Assembly (NCBI GenBank): GCA_026075535.2
Contig: AP026550.1
Coordinates: 248,001-312,000 of the forward strand
DNA from: Tricholoma matsutake
Taxonomy: Eukaryota > Basidiomycota > Agaricomycetes > Agaricales > Tricholomataceae
Length of the DNA: 64,000 bases
Direction: 5' to 3'
Of the stretch, positions 42,895 to 54,804 are shown one piece after another (position 1 is the stretch's first letter; each line of letters starts with the position of its first letter). The position numbers and the translations under genes are program-made. The notes under the pieces are model-generated. The model was not told where the DNA came from. It did no database searches and saw only the letters and a list, made by a program, of their open reading frames with translations.

Positions 42895-45052
42895 CTAAAC
42901 CAGATGGTCAAGTCTAGGTTGGGCAACATGATGGAGATAGTCATGCTTTAACTGGTGCCAGAAATTTTCAACACTCATAGTGGTTCTAAGTCTTGAAAGT
43001 ATTGGGGATGTAGATCTTGCCCAAAGCTTCCACATTTTTGGTGAATACCAGCATGCCCACAGATATCCCCATACTTCTCTAAGTCCTCGAATGTGACAAA
43101 AGTTATACATCTCATATACTGCATTCTGGTGTATTTGTTTAGCAGTCCATTTTCCATCATGTTCAGCAAAAAGAGTATGTTGACAAAAATGTTTTGTGAA
43201 CATATGAAGAATTTGTTTCTGATGGGGTGTAGGGCAGAAAACATAATTTGGATTGCTTGACTTGACCTCTTCTTCTTCAAACATCCAGTCAGGACCATCT
43301 TCTGCATCAGTCTCAATATCCTTAGAAATAAATCATTCCACTTTTTCAGATAGGTCTCTCATTGCTGTCATTCTCCATGGTATTGTCTTCTTCATCATCT
43401 GGCACAGTTCTCTGTTGCCTAGGTAATGGAACAACAGACTGAACAATTCCATTCAACCAAATAGTTAAGTGTGGACCAGCTGGTGCTTGCTCTGGTGCAG
43501 TATTCTGAAGGACACCACCAAGTCTGATTTTTAAATGTGGAATAGCTTTTGCTGCAACCATAGTATCTGGGTTTGTCTCTTTTGACTGTGCTATTGGAAC
43601 AAATGTCTCTGAAATCCAATCAAACTCCTTCATTGCCTCCTTAACATCATAATATTTGGGTCTTCTTCTGAGAATTGATAGTCATGTTTTTACAGCACCC
43701 AAACAATGCCAGAAGCAAAGTTGATGTTTTGTGTCTGGATAAACCTTCAGGAAGGCATTTATTTCAGAGAGGTCTTTGTCAGTTAATGTAATGATTGCTT
43801 TCATCTTCCAGGTTCCTTTAAAATAGGAAATTAGCTCAGTCAAATAATGTTCCTTTCCTCCAGCCTCCTTTCTACAGATGTTTGGATTAGGATATACCCC
43901 ATGGGACATCCAGATCCATAAATCTCCCCAAGTAATGCATACACTTCAAAGCGGGATCCATTTGTATTCCAAGCAGAGTCTAAAGCAACCTCTCAAACTC
44001 TTCCACCCCATTGATGAAGAATCTCAGGTAGTGCAAATGCAATTCCTGTAAACCCAGGTTCTTCATGAAGTGGAATTGGTTGGACAACATACAGCCCTTT
44101 TCTCCCAAGCTGGGGCTTTGATGCCTCATCAAGCAATATTTTGGCTGACTTGAGCTCATCTGGATCTCGCTTCCAAGTTTTGCAAATTTGATCAGACCAT
44201 AAATGATAGACAGCTTTCCTTGAATAGGCTGGTGTTGGGTCTGACTTTAACACCTCATCCCAGAGCTTGAAAATTTACTTGTTAATATCAGATTGTAATT
44301 TTCAAAGCATATTTATTTCCCTGAGTTGGAGTCATGCTTGGATTATTACGGACAAGATCCTGAACATCCTGGGGAACATCAATATTCCAGTAAGGAACAT
44401 GATCATCTTTGTGCTGGAATTTCACATTCACAATATTGCTTCCTTCTGTAACAGTTATGAATAGCCAGCCATGGCAATCAAAAGTATCCATTGCATCCTT
44501 GTCCCATAACTTTGCACCTGCATGTCTGCCATTCTTTGGCTTATGCTGGCACTCACACACTTGGGAGCAATGGTACATGTAGTGTGCAGTTGGAAACTGC
44601 TTTGAATGGTATACACTGTGGTACACAAATTGATACTTGATTCATTCCTATATACTCTTTGCCAGAGTATTAGCTTTTTCCCTGGGCCCTTCAGACCTGA
44701 GGGAAGACAGGTCTACACAAGCCAGGAGAGAGGAAACCCCCTCTTCAGCATCAGAAATAGCATCCAGAAATGCATCAATGCTAAGTTCAGATAGGAGAGA
44801 AAAATTCTCCTGTTCATCACTATCTTCCTCATCAAGGCTAGAATCAGACAAGTCTCCAGAGGTACCAGAAGCTATATGATGCCCAGTTTTGTTCTTTTTC
44901 AGTGCATTCTTCCTCTGCCTTGCAGTTAGACATGCCAAGCAAGTCAATGAAAAGCCTGTTCTGGCAATTTTGAAGTTATCTCCATTTAAGACCTTTGATG
45001 TCTTGCAGGAGTTGCACCGTCATGGACTTTGAATGGAGTCCTCAGAATCCAT
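42895..45052 (-). pseudogene. Mutator-like (MULE) transposase, 3'-truncated
   Basis: The likely start is the ATG at 45050-45052 (MDSEDSIQSP, then TGA). The N-terminal cysteine region reads CNSCKTSKVLNG..CLACL (about 45015-44925), followed by an acidic Ser/Asp-rich stretch. Zinc-like CSQVCECQH is near 44560. The MULE core includes ITLTDKDLSEINAF and HQLCFWHCLGAVKT (43800-43690), with the catalytic Asp region and the CxxH-like motif of the family. Later blocks contain WLYSPKMWKLWAR-like and TTMSVENFWHQLKHDYLHH sequence. Frames change several times. The SWIM zinc domain is missing, cut by the LTR-like sequence at 42507-42874. I found no terminal inverted repeats. Confidence 0.8.
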
Positions 45053-46949
45053 CAGAAGTCAATGGCCCCAAGTATTGATGCCAGATGTTAACGGTCCCGA
45101 GAAATGATACACAAGAAGTCAGATGAGGAGAATTTTACATGATGTGACGTGGAAGTTTGACGCGATCACATGATATTCTGGAAATTTCCGAGATCACGAG
45201 AACCAGCAGCATGGAGAAAGACTACCAAAGGATGGCCTGTTGAGTATGTACATTTTTTCACTTCAACGCCTGGCCAATTCTTCACATATGAATCCCCAGT
45301 CTTATCTTCTTTCGACGTCATATGCCATAGCGACCCAGATGACTAGATGATGTGTCACCCAACCAACTTCAGCCGTCACTTCCGTTACTAGCAGAACCTT
45401 CATATCTTTTTCCACTCGGTTGCCTCCTGAGGTCATGACGAAGCACCACGCACCTCTTGTGGTCCAGGAAGAAGCGGTGCCAAGAATTTTGCACCATGAA
45501 ACCTATGATGTCCTTTCAAATCCCAGTAACTTCACCTCCTCTTCCTTTTGACCATCCTCAATTTAACGCCACTTTTCTGAGGGTACCCTTAACTTTTTTT
45601 CACACAATTTCGGCAGGCTTAGTATCTCAAATCGAAGGCAGATATAGGACCATACTATGAGAGAGATTTCTAACAGATTGGCGGAACCATTTGACGAGCA
45701 TCTGACATCGAGTTGGATGTGTCTGTGGCCTCACATTTGTGACAAGCGTCACATGGCTCATCCGACTTTGGTCTCTCCCACTGCAGTGAATGGTGTAAAA
45801 CACCATTCACTGTTTGATAACTTCGTACTTGGGGTGCATCCAGCTCCCCAAGTCTCATTTGGCTTGTTTCAGGCCGTTTCCAATGAGATGGTGCGGTTTT
45901 CTTCAACAAAGGTGAGTCATTGGACTCTCCTGGCTTCTAGAGTGAGCGAGACGATGTGTAACGCATCATCTCCGCCCTAACATTTGTTTTCGGCTGCATA
46001 TAGGTTCTAGGTTTGTTTTTACAACGATCTGCCCCTTCAAGATTCGAACTCCATCTATGGACAATGGATAGAGCGGTTGGAAAGGGTGGGGGCGATGGAT
46101 CCCCCTGAGGAGGAATGTTACGCATTTTTGAATGTGCATGGCACTGGGGAAACCCGGTTTGAATTGTTCTTGACGGTGCTACACGCGCCGTCTGTGAACT
46201 GCTGATGTTTTTTGTCATGACACGTCATCCACGCATCTCAGCCACTCCTACTCGCCTGTATAGACGTGCCAATATGTCCATTTCGTCGTACGGCATCCAC
46301 TATTTCTCCACCACACACCACTCCGAGACCCTCCACCTGGCTCGAGGTATGAGAAGTGATGGTATAGGTGAAGATGAAGGTGGATGCACAGTGTCTTCAG
46401 CTGTTGGTGCTGCAGGAGAATCTGTTCCATCAATAATAACTCTCCAAAATCGAAAAAGAAGAAACAAGAGAAAGACAGACGACAAAAAGGTATTTCTTTC
46501 ATCTGTTAGAAATCCTTCCTCACCTTATTCAGTGATTCCAGTGCTGATTGCGTCAGAGCGACATCAGAAGAAATGCATGAGTGAAAAATTGGCTACTACA
46601 ACATGTTGTGAAACAGGGCATGCTGCAAAGGATTGTCCCATAACTAAAACCCATCAGGATGATAACACGGAAGCAAATTATCTTCCTGATGAGATAATGA
46701 TACCAATCATCTCGTTGTCTAGATTTGTAACCATGTCACAGGCATTTACCCATTCGACATCATGAGCATGATCCTTACATTCTTTTTCATTCTCATTTTA
46801 CTGACCACTGACTACTTGCTGGTTTCTAGTTCGAAACTCAGTTCTAAGGCTCGACAGCCCTCGAAGTCAAACTCTCCCATCAAGTCTTCAAATGGGCCAT
46901 CAAGGATGATTCCAATGATACCAAGGATTTGGGAGAACGATAGGAAGTG
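45053..46949 (+). other. Degenerate gene-like sequence, unidentified
   Basis: Frames 45580-45910 and 46010-46200 can be joined by a GTGAGT..ATATAG intron (about 45911-46002). They give YGQWIERLERV and ECYAFLNVHGTGETRFELFL. A later frame (46205-46765) ends with a CCHC-like remnant CCETGHAAKDC, suggesting a retroelement gag origin for that part. None of it is convincing enough to name. Confidence 0.35.
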
Positions 46950-47570
46950 ACGGGAGGCCCGTGCAGGGCGGTACCCAAACGGTATGTGACTACCATAGTA
47001 CCACTATACTGAATAAATGCCCACTGACCTCCTTGCCTCCTCTTGCATGAAATCCGGGTCCCACGATGAACGAGAAGCCAGGACCCAATCCACCTTCTCC
47101 ATCGCTGCGAACATCTGCTCGCGGGGTGCGTAGGGGGGTCAAACCGCAATGGCAATGGGATAACAATGGCACCAAACTGCGGACAGCACCCCCTGGATGA
47201 CCCAGCACCCCTTCCTGCTGTGCGTAGGGGGGTTATGGGGTGTTAACGGATGTGAACATGACCGACAACAGGACAGCCCCAGCACCCACCTCTACTGCTG
47301 CGAGCCTCTGCTCACAGGGTGGACAGGGGGTACTAACGGCTCCCGACGGCGAGGATGACCAGGCAATGAACTGACAGGGAGACGAATACGACCATGACCA
47401 CAACACCTACGCAATAACACCAAGACACAACTGGACAACCACAACACCCACCTCTACTGCTGCGACCCACTTCTCGCAGGGTAGATGGGGGGTGCTGACG
47501 GCTCCCGACAGTGAGTGCTCGAAGGAATACCAGGCCAACGAACCGACACACCCACGACCACACGATGGAG
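46950..47570 (-). repeat. Composite repeat copy IV (GAGC..GCTC units, degenerate)
   Basis: Units CTGCTGCGAGCCTCTGCTCA CAGGGTGGA (near 47298) and CTGCTGCGACCCACTTCTCG (near 47458), with TACTAACGGCTCCCGAC or TGCTGACGGCTCCCGAC after each, repeat at about 160-bp spacing. A further CGTAGGGGGGT pair lies at 47129 and 47223. Confidence 0.55.
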
Positions 47571-47579
47571 ACGACTACG

Positions 47580-47853
47580 ACCACAACCACCTTCGACACA
47601 AGCACCACCATCCACCACCATCATCAGCAACAGCTGCCACCACATCTTCTTATCACACAATTCCCACTGCACCGTCTGTGAGCCTCCGGTTCTCATAGCC
47701 ACCCAACTTGAGTCATGACACAACCACCTTCAGCACAAGCACCACCATCCACCACCATCATCAGCAACAGCTGCCACCACATCTTCTTACCACACGATTC
47801 CCACTGCACCGTCTGCGAGCCTCCAGTTCTCATAGCCGCCCAACTTGAGTCAC
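47580..47853 (+). repeat. 137-bp tandem duplication
   Basis: CACAAGCACCACCATCCACC recurs exactly 137 bp apart (47598 and 47735), with the following sequence through TCATAGCC(A/G)CCCAACTTGAGTC nearly identical. Frames across it are low-complexity. Confidence 0.8.
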
Positions 47854-48129
47854 TTAATCTTTTACCATTAACGACAGCCATAATCCTATGTACATTACTG
47901 TCGTACTTGTAAACTTCTATTCAAACTTCTGTGTATGAAAAATTATAGAGATTTGCTTGAGAAATGTGCATTCTTAAATGCAAGTGATGTGAACATGAGT
48001 AATGTATTAATGTAGTAGTCGTACCCCATTGTTGCATAGGCCTCCTTGGTGGTCATTGTGTTCGTGTTGATGAGGATGGCTCAATCGTTGTCATGTGGGT
48101 GCCGTTGCTACTGGTGTTGACAATCCGAT

Positions 48130-48560
48130 GACGGAGGTGGTCGTTGTCGCTGTGTCGCTGTGTTGTTCATAGTTGTTGTCATCATTGCTGTCCACTGTTG
48201 GTGTTCCACCCGCAATCCACCCCAAGAGCAGTTGCTCAAGGAGCTGGGTGCGGGTGGTGTGTCATCCATAGTCATAGTCGTCATCATTGGCTAGCTGTCG
48301 TTGGTGTGTATGTGCATGAGCATTTGTGCGTCATTGCTTCGTCCTTCCAGGCTTTCCTAGTCGAGGGGGTTAAGCGGCTGTCAGTGATGTGGTGCTGGTT
48401 GGAGCACCAACAAGTGCTTACCTGGCAGGCATCCCCCTTCACAGGTCTCCAGGTACCCCTCAACCATCACCTGTGCCCCTTCTCCATCTCCTGTCCATTC
48501 TGGAGGACTGACATCCCGTTTGCACGTGGAGGGCATTTGGGCATTCGTGGATGGGCATGG
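48130..48560 (+). repeat. Composite repeat copy V
   Basis: A GAGCAGTTGCTC unit lies at 48226-48237 within CCACCCGCAATCCACCCC..GCTGGGTGCGGGTGG. It is followed by GTGCTTACCTGGCAGGCATC and ACATCCCGTTTGCACG-type sequence matching 8690-8800. It truncates the gene on its right. Confidence 0.65.
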
Positions 48561-49936
48561 GTTGCATAGCGTCAGCCCCCATCATTAGCAATAGTTTACT
48601 ATACCCTAAAGAAAGAAGGAAAACACTTAGTAGATAAAAACAAGAGAGAAAAGAAAAGAAACCATACCAGCAGGTCAAACAATGGTTGCTGCCTAAACAA
48701 GGCTTGCTTGCACGTTGGTAGCAGCAAGACGGGCTTAGCACCATAGTCCATCTCATCATTTCTCCCGAATGTAGCCACGAAGACCTCTTGCCAAATATGG
48801 ACCTGTCCATCCCATACTGCCTGGGCAATGTTGCACACGACATCCAAGTTGGTGCCCATTCTGACCGACGATGGCTTCCTTGCATGTTCACATAGACCCG
48901 CAATCTCGTCGGTCTCTGAAAGGTAGCAGAGGCATCTGTCACTGGCGATCTTGTCCATTGAAAGCATGATTCCGCCTTTTTTGTGTCCAGGTTTGATATC
49001 CTTGAACATTGTCTCGATATTCGCAAGAAGATTGACCATCTTGATGGAGCCGACCAAGATTTGGAGTCAGAAGTCCTGGCGGCGGTCAAGGAGGGCATGA
49101 AGGGCCGCCCCACCACCTAGCTCATAGATTGCGATCGCAAGGTCAAGCTCTAGCTCGCTGTAGTTCCGTGGGTGGTATTTTCCCTCCAAAGCCATCTGGG
49201 CCATTTCCAGTAATTTCTCCACACTCCAGTTGCAAAGTTTTGAATTCTTTAAAATCAGTGGTAGCCCAGGAATGTTCTCAGTACCAATAAGGTCGAGGAG
49301 TGTACGCCAGATTTTCTTATGGGCGCGGAGGCAAAAAAGGGCCTTGCGGGTGTTGAACTGCTATCCGGGGCTTAGAAACAGGTTATCTGAGCGCCAGACA
49401 CTACACACCTTCAGTTGCTCCTTCTTCACCTTCTTCGTGGCTAAATCAAGCCTCTTTCTGAGCTGAATATGGCTTAGAATGGTAAGGTCCAGTTTTCCAC
49501 AGGGTCTTTGAGCATGATCAAGGACGACATTGACGAGCCCTGCAGTCGCCTGGCAGGACAAACAAGGGACCACGGGAGTTGGCGATGATCCAGTGCAAAA
49601 AAGGGAGTGCACATGCATACGACAGCTGGTAGGATCGCCGAAGAGAAGGGTATAACCAGGCTTGAATCGAGAGGTGGGGTCGTGGATAGAGAATGGGTAG
49701 GTTTGATATGGTGAGCCTAAGCCCCACCGAATTCCAGTGCCTTGACACGGTGGCAATGGGGGTATTGGCTCTTCAATTAGTGGCAAGCCCACAGGGGTAG
49801 GACTGGCCAGCATAATATCTGTGGTATTTCCCATGAGACAAAGACAGGCCCATTCGTTAAATGTACGCACCAAGAGATCAGATGCAAACACCGTGTTCCG
49901 ATCAAGATCAGCTGTCCTCGAAACTTGCCAGATCAA
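48540..49936 (-). pseudogene. Transposon-associated protein gene of unknown family, 3'-truncated
   Basis: It opens at about 49936 (MIWQVSRTADLDRNTVFAS). A cysteine/histidine region (about 49620-49540) contains C, H, C and CLSC, followed by VNVVLDHAQRP. A basic coiled coil (RLDLATKKVKKEQL) leads to a TAG near 49361. The frame then continues (LLDLIGTENIPGLPLILK, YHPRNYSELELDLAIAIYEL) to a TGA near 49075, and then KGGIMLSMDKIASDRCLCYL, TDEIAGLCEHA and YGAKPVLLLPTCKQ. Intron 48606-48667 (62 bp) precedes a last exon that runs into the composite repeat. The zinc-region, coiled-coil, PRNYS.E.DLAIA, DKIA layout reminds me of P-element/THAP9-like transposases, but that is only a guess. Confidence 0.5.
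49876..49926 (-). repeat. Short direct repeat shared with 51765-51818
   Basis: GATCAGATGCAAACACC(G/A)TG TTCC(G/A)ATC and the following 25 bases are conserved in both places and in the same orientation. The first copy codes the N-terminal part of the gene at 48540-49936. The second is an isolated fragment, implying another broken copy of that gene or element near 51.7 kb. Confidence 0.6.
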
Positions 49937-50094
49937 GAAAGAGCGCAGTGTAATAGGTTGAATTTATTTCTCACCCTACTATCACCCTAATTTCATGAAA
50001 ATCTAGAAATCTGTGGTATGAGGGTCGAGAAGATGATATGTGACATCGTGTTCTTTCCTACTAGCAGTGTAGTTGACAGTGGCCAACTTGACAC

Positions 50095-50873
50095 CTATCG
50101 ACCAATCACAACCCAGAGACTAGCACTGAACTGCCATGAACAATAATTCATCAGTCCCGATAAACGGACTGGAGATGTATATGAACTCACGGCTTTTAAG
50201 ATGTTTTGGACCCACCGATGCAGGCAACGCAGTTGTAGTATTTGGTCAAGAGAACAGGAACATAAGATAAGTTTAGCATTCACGAAAGATAATAAGGACT
50301 CTAAACTAGCCAGAGCTTGTGCTACGCTCAATAAAGCTGGAGGGATCATCCATTGGAACTAGACGCATGGACGATCAAAATCATTGTGGTACACAGATAG
50401 AAGATTATACTCACTGGCCTCTTGTCAGGGATAATGAATGAGAGCGGAACAATGTGGAGAAACAAGAGCCTAGGGGTCAAACAACCATCGATAGTAAGGG
50501 GATCACCGAAGAGTGCAGGAGTGGGGTGTTGGTGTGAAAGGGCCAAGGGGATGAGAGTTTCTTTCACGTGATGAATCACTTGACGGTATCCACCCAAGGC
50601 TCCCCTGTCACGGGAGAAAGAAATGATGAGAAAGACTTCGAGGTGCCATCCACTGGGAATGTATTGGGTCAAGTGTATGAATGCAAAGTGCTGAGGGCTT
50701 TTTGCATTGGTAGTGGGCGGGAGACCCAATGCTAGGGTCGCCGTATCGGCATCTAGGCGTCCATCTATCTGGATCTCAACAGGAATTCTGACGAGGATAC
50801 ACTTGCCAACCCGAAACGAGCGAGAGGGTGACCCTGGAATGCCTTGGAATGCCTCCAGAGCGGGTTGTGTCAT
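50095..50873 (-). CDS. Two-exon gene of unknown function
   Basis: Exon 1 runs from the Met at 50873 to 50417, and exon 2 from 50358 to 50095. The 58-bp intron 50359-50416 has donor GTGAGT and acceptor CTAG, and its removal keeps phase exactly (..DKRP|FQWMIPPALL..). That supports a real gene model of about 240 residues. The protein is rich in hydrophobic residues and contains IQIDGRLDADTATLALGLPP, FAFIHLTQYIPSGWHLEVFL and LALSHQHPTPALFGDPLTID. No transmembrane or catalytic motif is clear. Such sequences recur in Agaricomycete genomes in my recollection, so it may be transposon-linked. More exons could lie upstream. Confidence 0.5.
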
Positions 50874-52511
50874 ATGTGTGGATGGGTTGTTTTGACAATC
50901 ATGGAGATGACGTGGTGAAATTATCTGATCACTCCATTACATGCTAGCTATTTTTGCCATTTCCGACTGTTGCACAACTAATGGGAAGTGATCAGCTAAG
51001 GGCTCTCATAACAGGTGTTGATGGCCAAGGTGATCCAGTCCTAGCGAAAGAAAGCAAACAGAAGGGTAAGATCTGTACCACCTGTGCGACGTATCAACTT
51101 TATAAGGTTTCTGTCGATCCTTGCGGTAGAGTTAAAGGATTCACTCACGGCAATACACCCATCGTCGAAGTATCTAGTTCTCATTCAGGAATGAAATTGG
51201 AGCTGCCCAATATCCAGATAGTCGAGCCCAGAATGTTTGTCTATCTCGTTCCTATCCTGATACTTTGGCAGGTGTAACGTGATACACTCCATCTTGGTAG
51301 CAAGCTGCATCTTGTGTGACCAAATCACATAGCCTCACAGGATCCTGAGTAGCGCAAGGGCGTTTCTCCTCCAGTGAGGAAGGTTTAGTCCACCCAATCC
51401 AGAGGTGTAGGGGAAATCATGGAGCATTGGAGATCGCCATGTGGGAGAAGTGGAGCAGCTAGTGCGACGGCATTTACAACAAGAGCAGCGAGAAAGAGAT
51501 GAGGCATCTATAACCTTTGATTCAGCAACCCGTAGATAAACCAGGCTAGAATGCGATACTGACAACAATAAGCAATGAAGTGTCATATTCTCGACACTCC
51601 ATATCCATTCAACCATACCACCAGCAGCTCATCAAAATTGTGCTACACGGCTGACGATGATGCCTCATAACCTTCACAGTGCAGGCTTGTAATGTCTCCA
51701 AAATTGACGAGAAGATCCTCCAGGGTGGAAGTTAACCCTGACCTATGCAGTGCAGTGCCTCATTGGATCAGATGCAAACACCATGTTCCAATCGAGATTG
51801 GCTGCCTGGAGAACTTGAGTCGAGGCATGAGCACGACAACGCAGCCTGTCGTTTGTACAGTTGGTGCCGGGGAAGCAACAAACAATGTTACATGGTGGCT
51901 GAAAGTTGAAACTACATTTCGGAAATGGAAATGTGAAGAAAGAGCATACGGAATGTGTTGGCTCATGTTTATGGATGACAAGGTGGTAGTTGTTGGAGGA
52001 TGGACCGTGATGTGACATCTAGTTTGCCCTAGTGAAGGATCGAGAAGAAAAGCAGTCGATGGGAGGTGCTATGAAGAGGAATTGCGCTGGCATAACTGAA
52101 GGTGGCATTATAGAATTTGCCTGTAGCTTCGCCGAGTGTTCTATGACTGCGAAATCAGGGGAAAACACCATCGCATGGGTAACACAAAACGCACTTTGAT
52201 CCTTCCATCACCAGTCACCGTAAGCTTCCACTGAAATTGACACTGAATGCTTGTCCGGGGATTCTTACCATAGCACTAGGGCACAAGAGTTAAATATATC
52301 GAGTAAAAAGGTGACAAGTAAGTGGCATACTGCAGCCAGGGGTCTGTATTGCCATCCAAAAGCAGTACAGTGCGGCATGAGCAATTGGATTTGGCGGTTG
52401 GAACTTGGCACCAACTCTCTGCTTTAGCGCCCAACCTCGTGATAGGTGAGTGGCAAGTGGATGCTGTGCGGCTGCTGCAGTGTGCATTGTCACTCTTCTT
52501 CATGTTTAGTT
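50874..52511. other. No confident gene
   Basis: A minus-strand frame at 51335-51616 contains CSCCKCRR and may be a lost exon. A plus-strand frame at 50954-51277 contains CTTC. Neither has a recognisable family. The 51765-51818 repeat lies here. Confidence 0.4.
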
Positions 52512-53842
52512 ATGGCTTTCCAGAACGCAACCGGCACAAGTATTCAAGATAGCACTTTTTACAACATTGGGGGTAACCAGTTCAATATTGGTCAGATCAT
52601 TCAAAACAGTAATACTGGTACAATGCATTCCCCAAGTTGCCTGAGATTTCCTGCGAGACTATTCATACTAATATCCCTACAAGATGGTGTACTTGTCCAG
52701 AAACGAGCACCACCACTGAAGAACTGTCCTAGTCCAACGAATTTGTTCACCGGCAGAAACGATGTTCTCCTACAACTTCATAAATGCTTCCCACCCTCGC
52801 CAACGTCAGTGGAATCGGCGCAGCAGCGCAGATTTATCTTGTATGGCCTAGGTGGTGGTGGGAAAACCCAGATCACTTTCAAGTTCGTTAAAGAATGTCT
52901 GATGGGAACCCAGCTGCACCGGTGTGCTTAATGCCAATTTACTTATGGTGTTCAAGCTGAATATTCCTGTTGAACAAGTTTCTTGGATGTCTTCTTCATT
53001 GACACCACCACAGCTCAAACCATTGATGCTGACCTGAAGAATATCACTCTTGGGAAGGAGATAGGAGAAAATGCAAACGATACCATTATCTGGCTTGCCA
53101 GGAAACATGAAGAGTGGCTTCTCCTGTTTGATAATGCAGACAACATTATGCTCAACCTGTCACAATTTTTTCCATCTTGTTCTCATGGGAACATCCTCAT
53201 CACCTCCCGAAATCATGACACCCCTATTCATGCGCCAGGTTTCAACTACAATGTTGGCAGCTTGACCCCAGAAGATGTGAGGGATCTGTTACTTGGCATT
53301 ATCAAGCAGGTGATCACCGATGAGACACATGTTTGGTATACCTTTCATCAACATATAGGAATCAGGGATGGTGGAAGGAGGCTGAAGGGCTGGAAGTTCA
53401 AGCCATGGAGATGAGAAAGAGGGTCCTTGGAGCAGAACATCCAGACACACTGACAAGCATGGGAAACCTTGCATCGACATATAGGAATCAGGGATGGTGG
53501 AAGGAGGCTGAAGGGCTGGAAGTTCAAGTCATGGAGATGAGAAAGAGGGTCCTTGGAGCAGAACATCCATACACACTGATTAGCATGGGAAACCTTGCAT
53601 TGACATACAGGAATCAGGGATGGTGGAAGGAGGCTGAGGGGCTGGAAGTTCAAGTCATGGAGATGAGAAAGAGGGTCCTTGGAGCAGAACATCCAGACAC
53701 ACTGACAAGCATGGCAAACCTCCTCTCAACAGAGAGCAATCAGGGATGGTGGAAAGCATGGCAAACCTCACATCAACATATGGCAATCAGGGATGGTGGA
53801 AGGAGGCTGAGGGGCTGGATGTTCAAGCTGAGCTGTTTGTGA
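52512..53842 (+). pseudogene. NLR-like NB-ARC / tetratricopeptide protein, internally deleted
   Basis: The start is ATG 52512 (MAFQNATGTSIQDSTFYNIG). Intron 52618-52683 (66 bp) splices in phase to D-GVLVQKRAPP. The NB-ARC begins at FTGRND, with the P-loop LYGLGGGGKTQ near 52845. A second intron (about 52921-52977) leads to FLDVFFIDTTT, then Walker B LLLFDNADN and the sensor-like GNILITSRNHD (about 53185). After LLLGIIKQ the rest of NB-ARC is missing and the frame jumps into four TPR units of 42 residues. The family acts in fungal incompatibility or immunity-type sensing: nucleotide-driven oligomerisation in the cytoplasm with repeats as sensor. The deletion and frameshift near 53330 make this copy non-functional. 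Confidence 0.75.
53339..53800 (+). repeat. 126-bp repeats encoding kinesin-light-chain-type TPRs
   Basis: Three near-identical units and a shorter, partly deleted fourth. Each encodes ..YRNQGWWKEAEGLEVQVMEM then RKRVLGAEHPDTL. Unit-to-unit difference is only a few bases per 126. The last unit drifts (TESNQGWWKAW). Confidence 0.9.
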
Positions 53843-53849
53843 TGAGAGC

Positions 53850-54804
53850 ATGATATGACTCACCTTTCTTCTGTTTTTCTTCTTGTTCTTGTGTTAGTCA
53901 TTGCCAAGTCATAGTTCTCATGTCTTTTTGTCTCAGTCTTGTAACTCATTTCATGGCATTGTCTCAGTCTCAGTATGTTCCAGCACAAGTTCCCAGTCTT
54001 GACTCTCCTGTCACCTGTCTGACACATCAGGAAAACTTGTGATGTTAAATTTAGCTTATGAGGCACAAAACCAGACATTTTGTTGGCGATTCTGCCCCCA
54101 TGAGATTTGTTTCAATAGAGATCCTCTATATACAATCATACATGCATCAGGCCACAGTACAACATGTGGAAGAATTCAGCAAACTGGGCACATGCTACAA
54201 CAGCTAATTTGTATCCCAAAATAATAACAATAATTGGATGCCAGTGTAGATATCCTTTTGCTCACTGTGGGGTGTGTCTGGCTGAGTTCACCTTTGGCTG
54301 TGTTCTGTTGCTGTAAATGTCTCAATCAGTAGGACCCCTCACTAGGACAGATCACATGAGGATATATATCACTTGTTAAAATCACAATTGTGTCTGTGTC
54401 ATGAGTTTGTACTGCTCATTGCTTGATGGCCACCAAAATATATCCATTGTTCTCGACCACTCATAGTTTTAATATGGGGGACAGACATGATGTCTCCCCC
54501 TCAATCTTCTGGCAATGCCAAAATCAAGTGCCAACAATGCATATTTCAAGGTGAACAGACTAAGTTTCCTTGAATGCCAAAGCTTCAGTACTACAAGACT
54601 TGCGGACCATGCACAACAAAGAAGGAAGAAAAGAAGCAGGCTGAGAATGGGGACAGACAAGCTTACATGAAATGATGCACTTCCAAAAATGGCTAACACC
54701 ATTGAATTGGTGTTGGCCAAGGTTGGAAAGGTGGGAGGGGATATTGGACAACATAAGTGAAAATGATTATCTCAACACACTTGGAAGGACTCCAATAATA
54801 ACAC
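53850..54804. other. Mostly non-coding; Cys-rich fragment at 54490-54660
   Basis: The frame beginning MSPPQSSGNAKIKCQQC, after one TGA, reaches YYKTCGPCTTKKEEKKQ. That is a CX2C..CX2C plus basic pattern similar to the N-terminal zinc region of transposase-like genes. Downstream is lost at the LTR boundary. Confidence 0.4.

Noticed and set aside
43346..43633. Independent host gene on the minus strand
   Set aside because: It lies between clear MULE blocks in the same orientation and is better read as part of the decayed transposase gene.
53339..53800. CRISPR-like regularly spaced repeats
   Set aside because: The 126-bp units are in-frame TPR coding repeats without unique spacers, in a eukaryotic gene.
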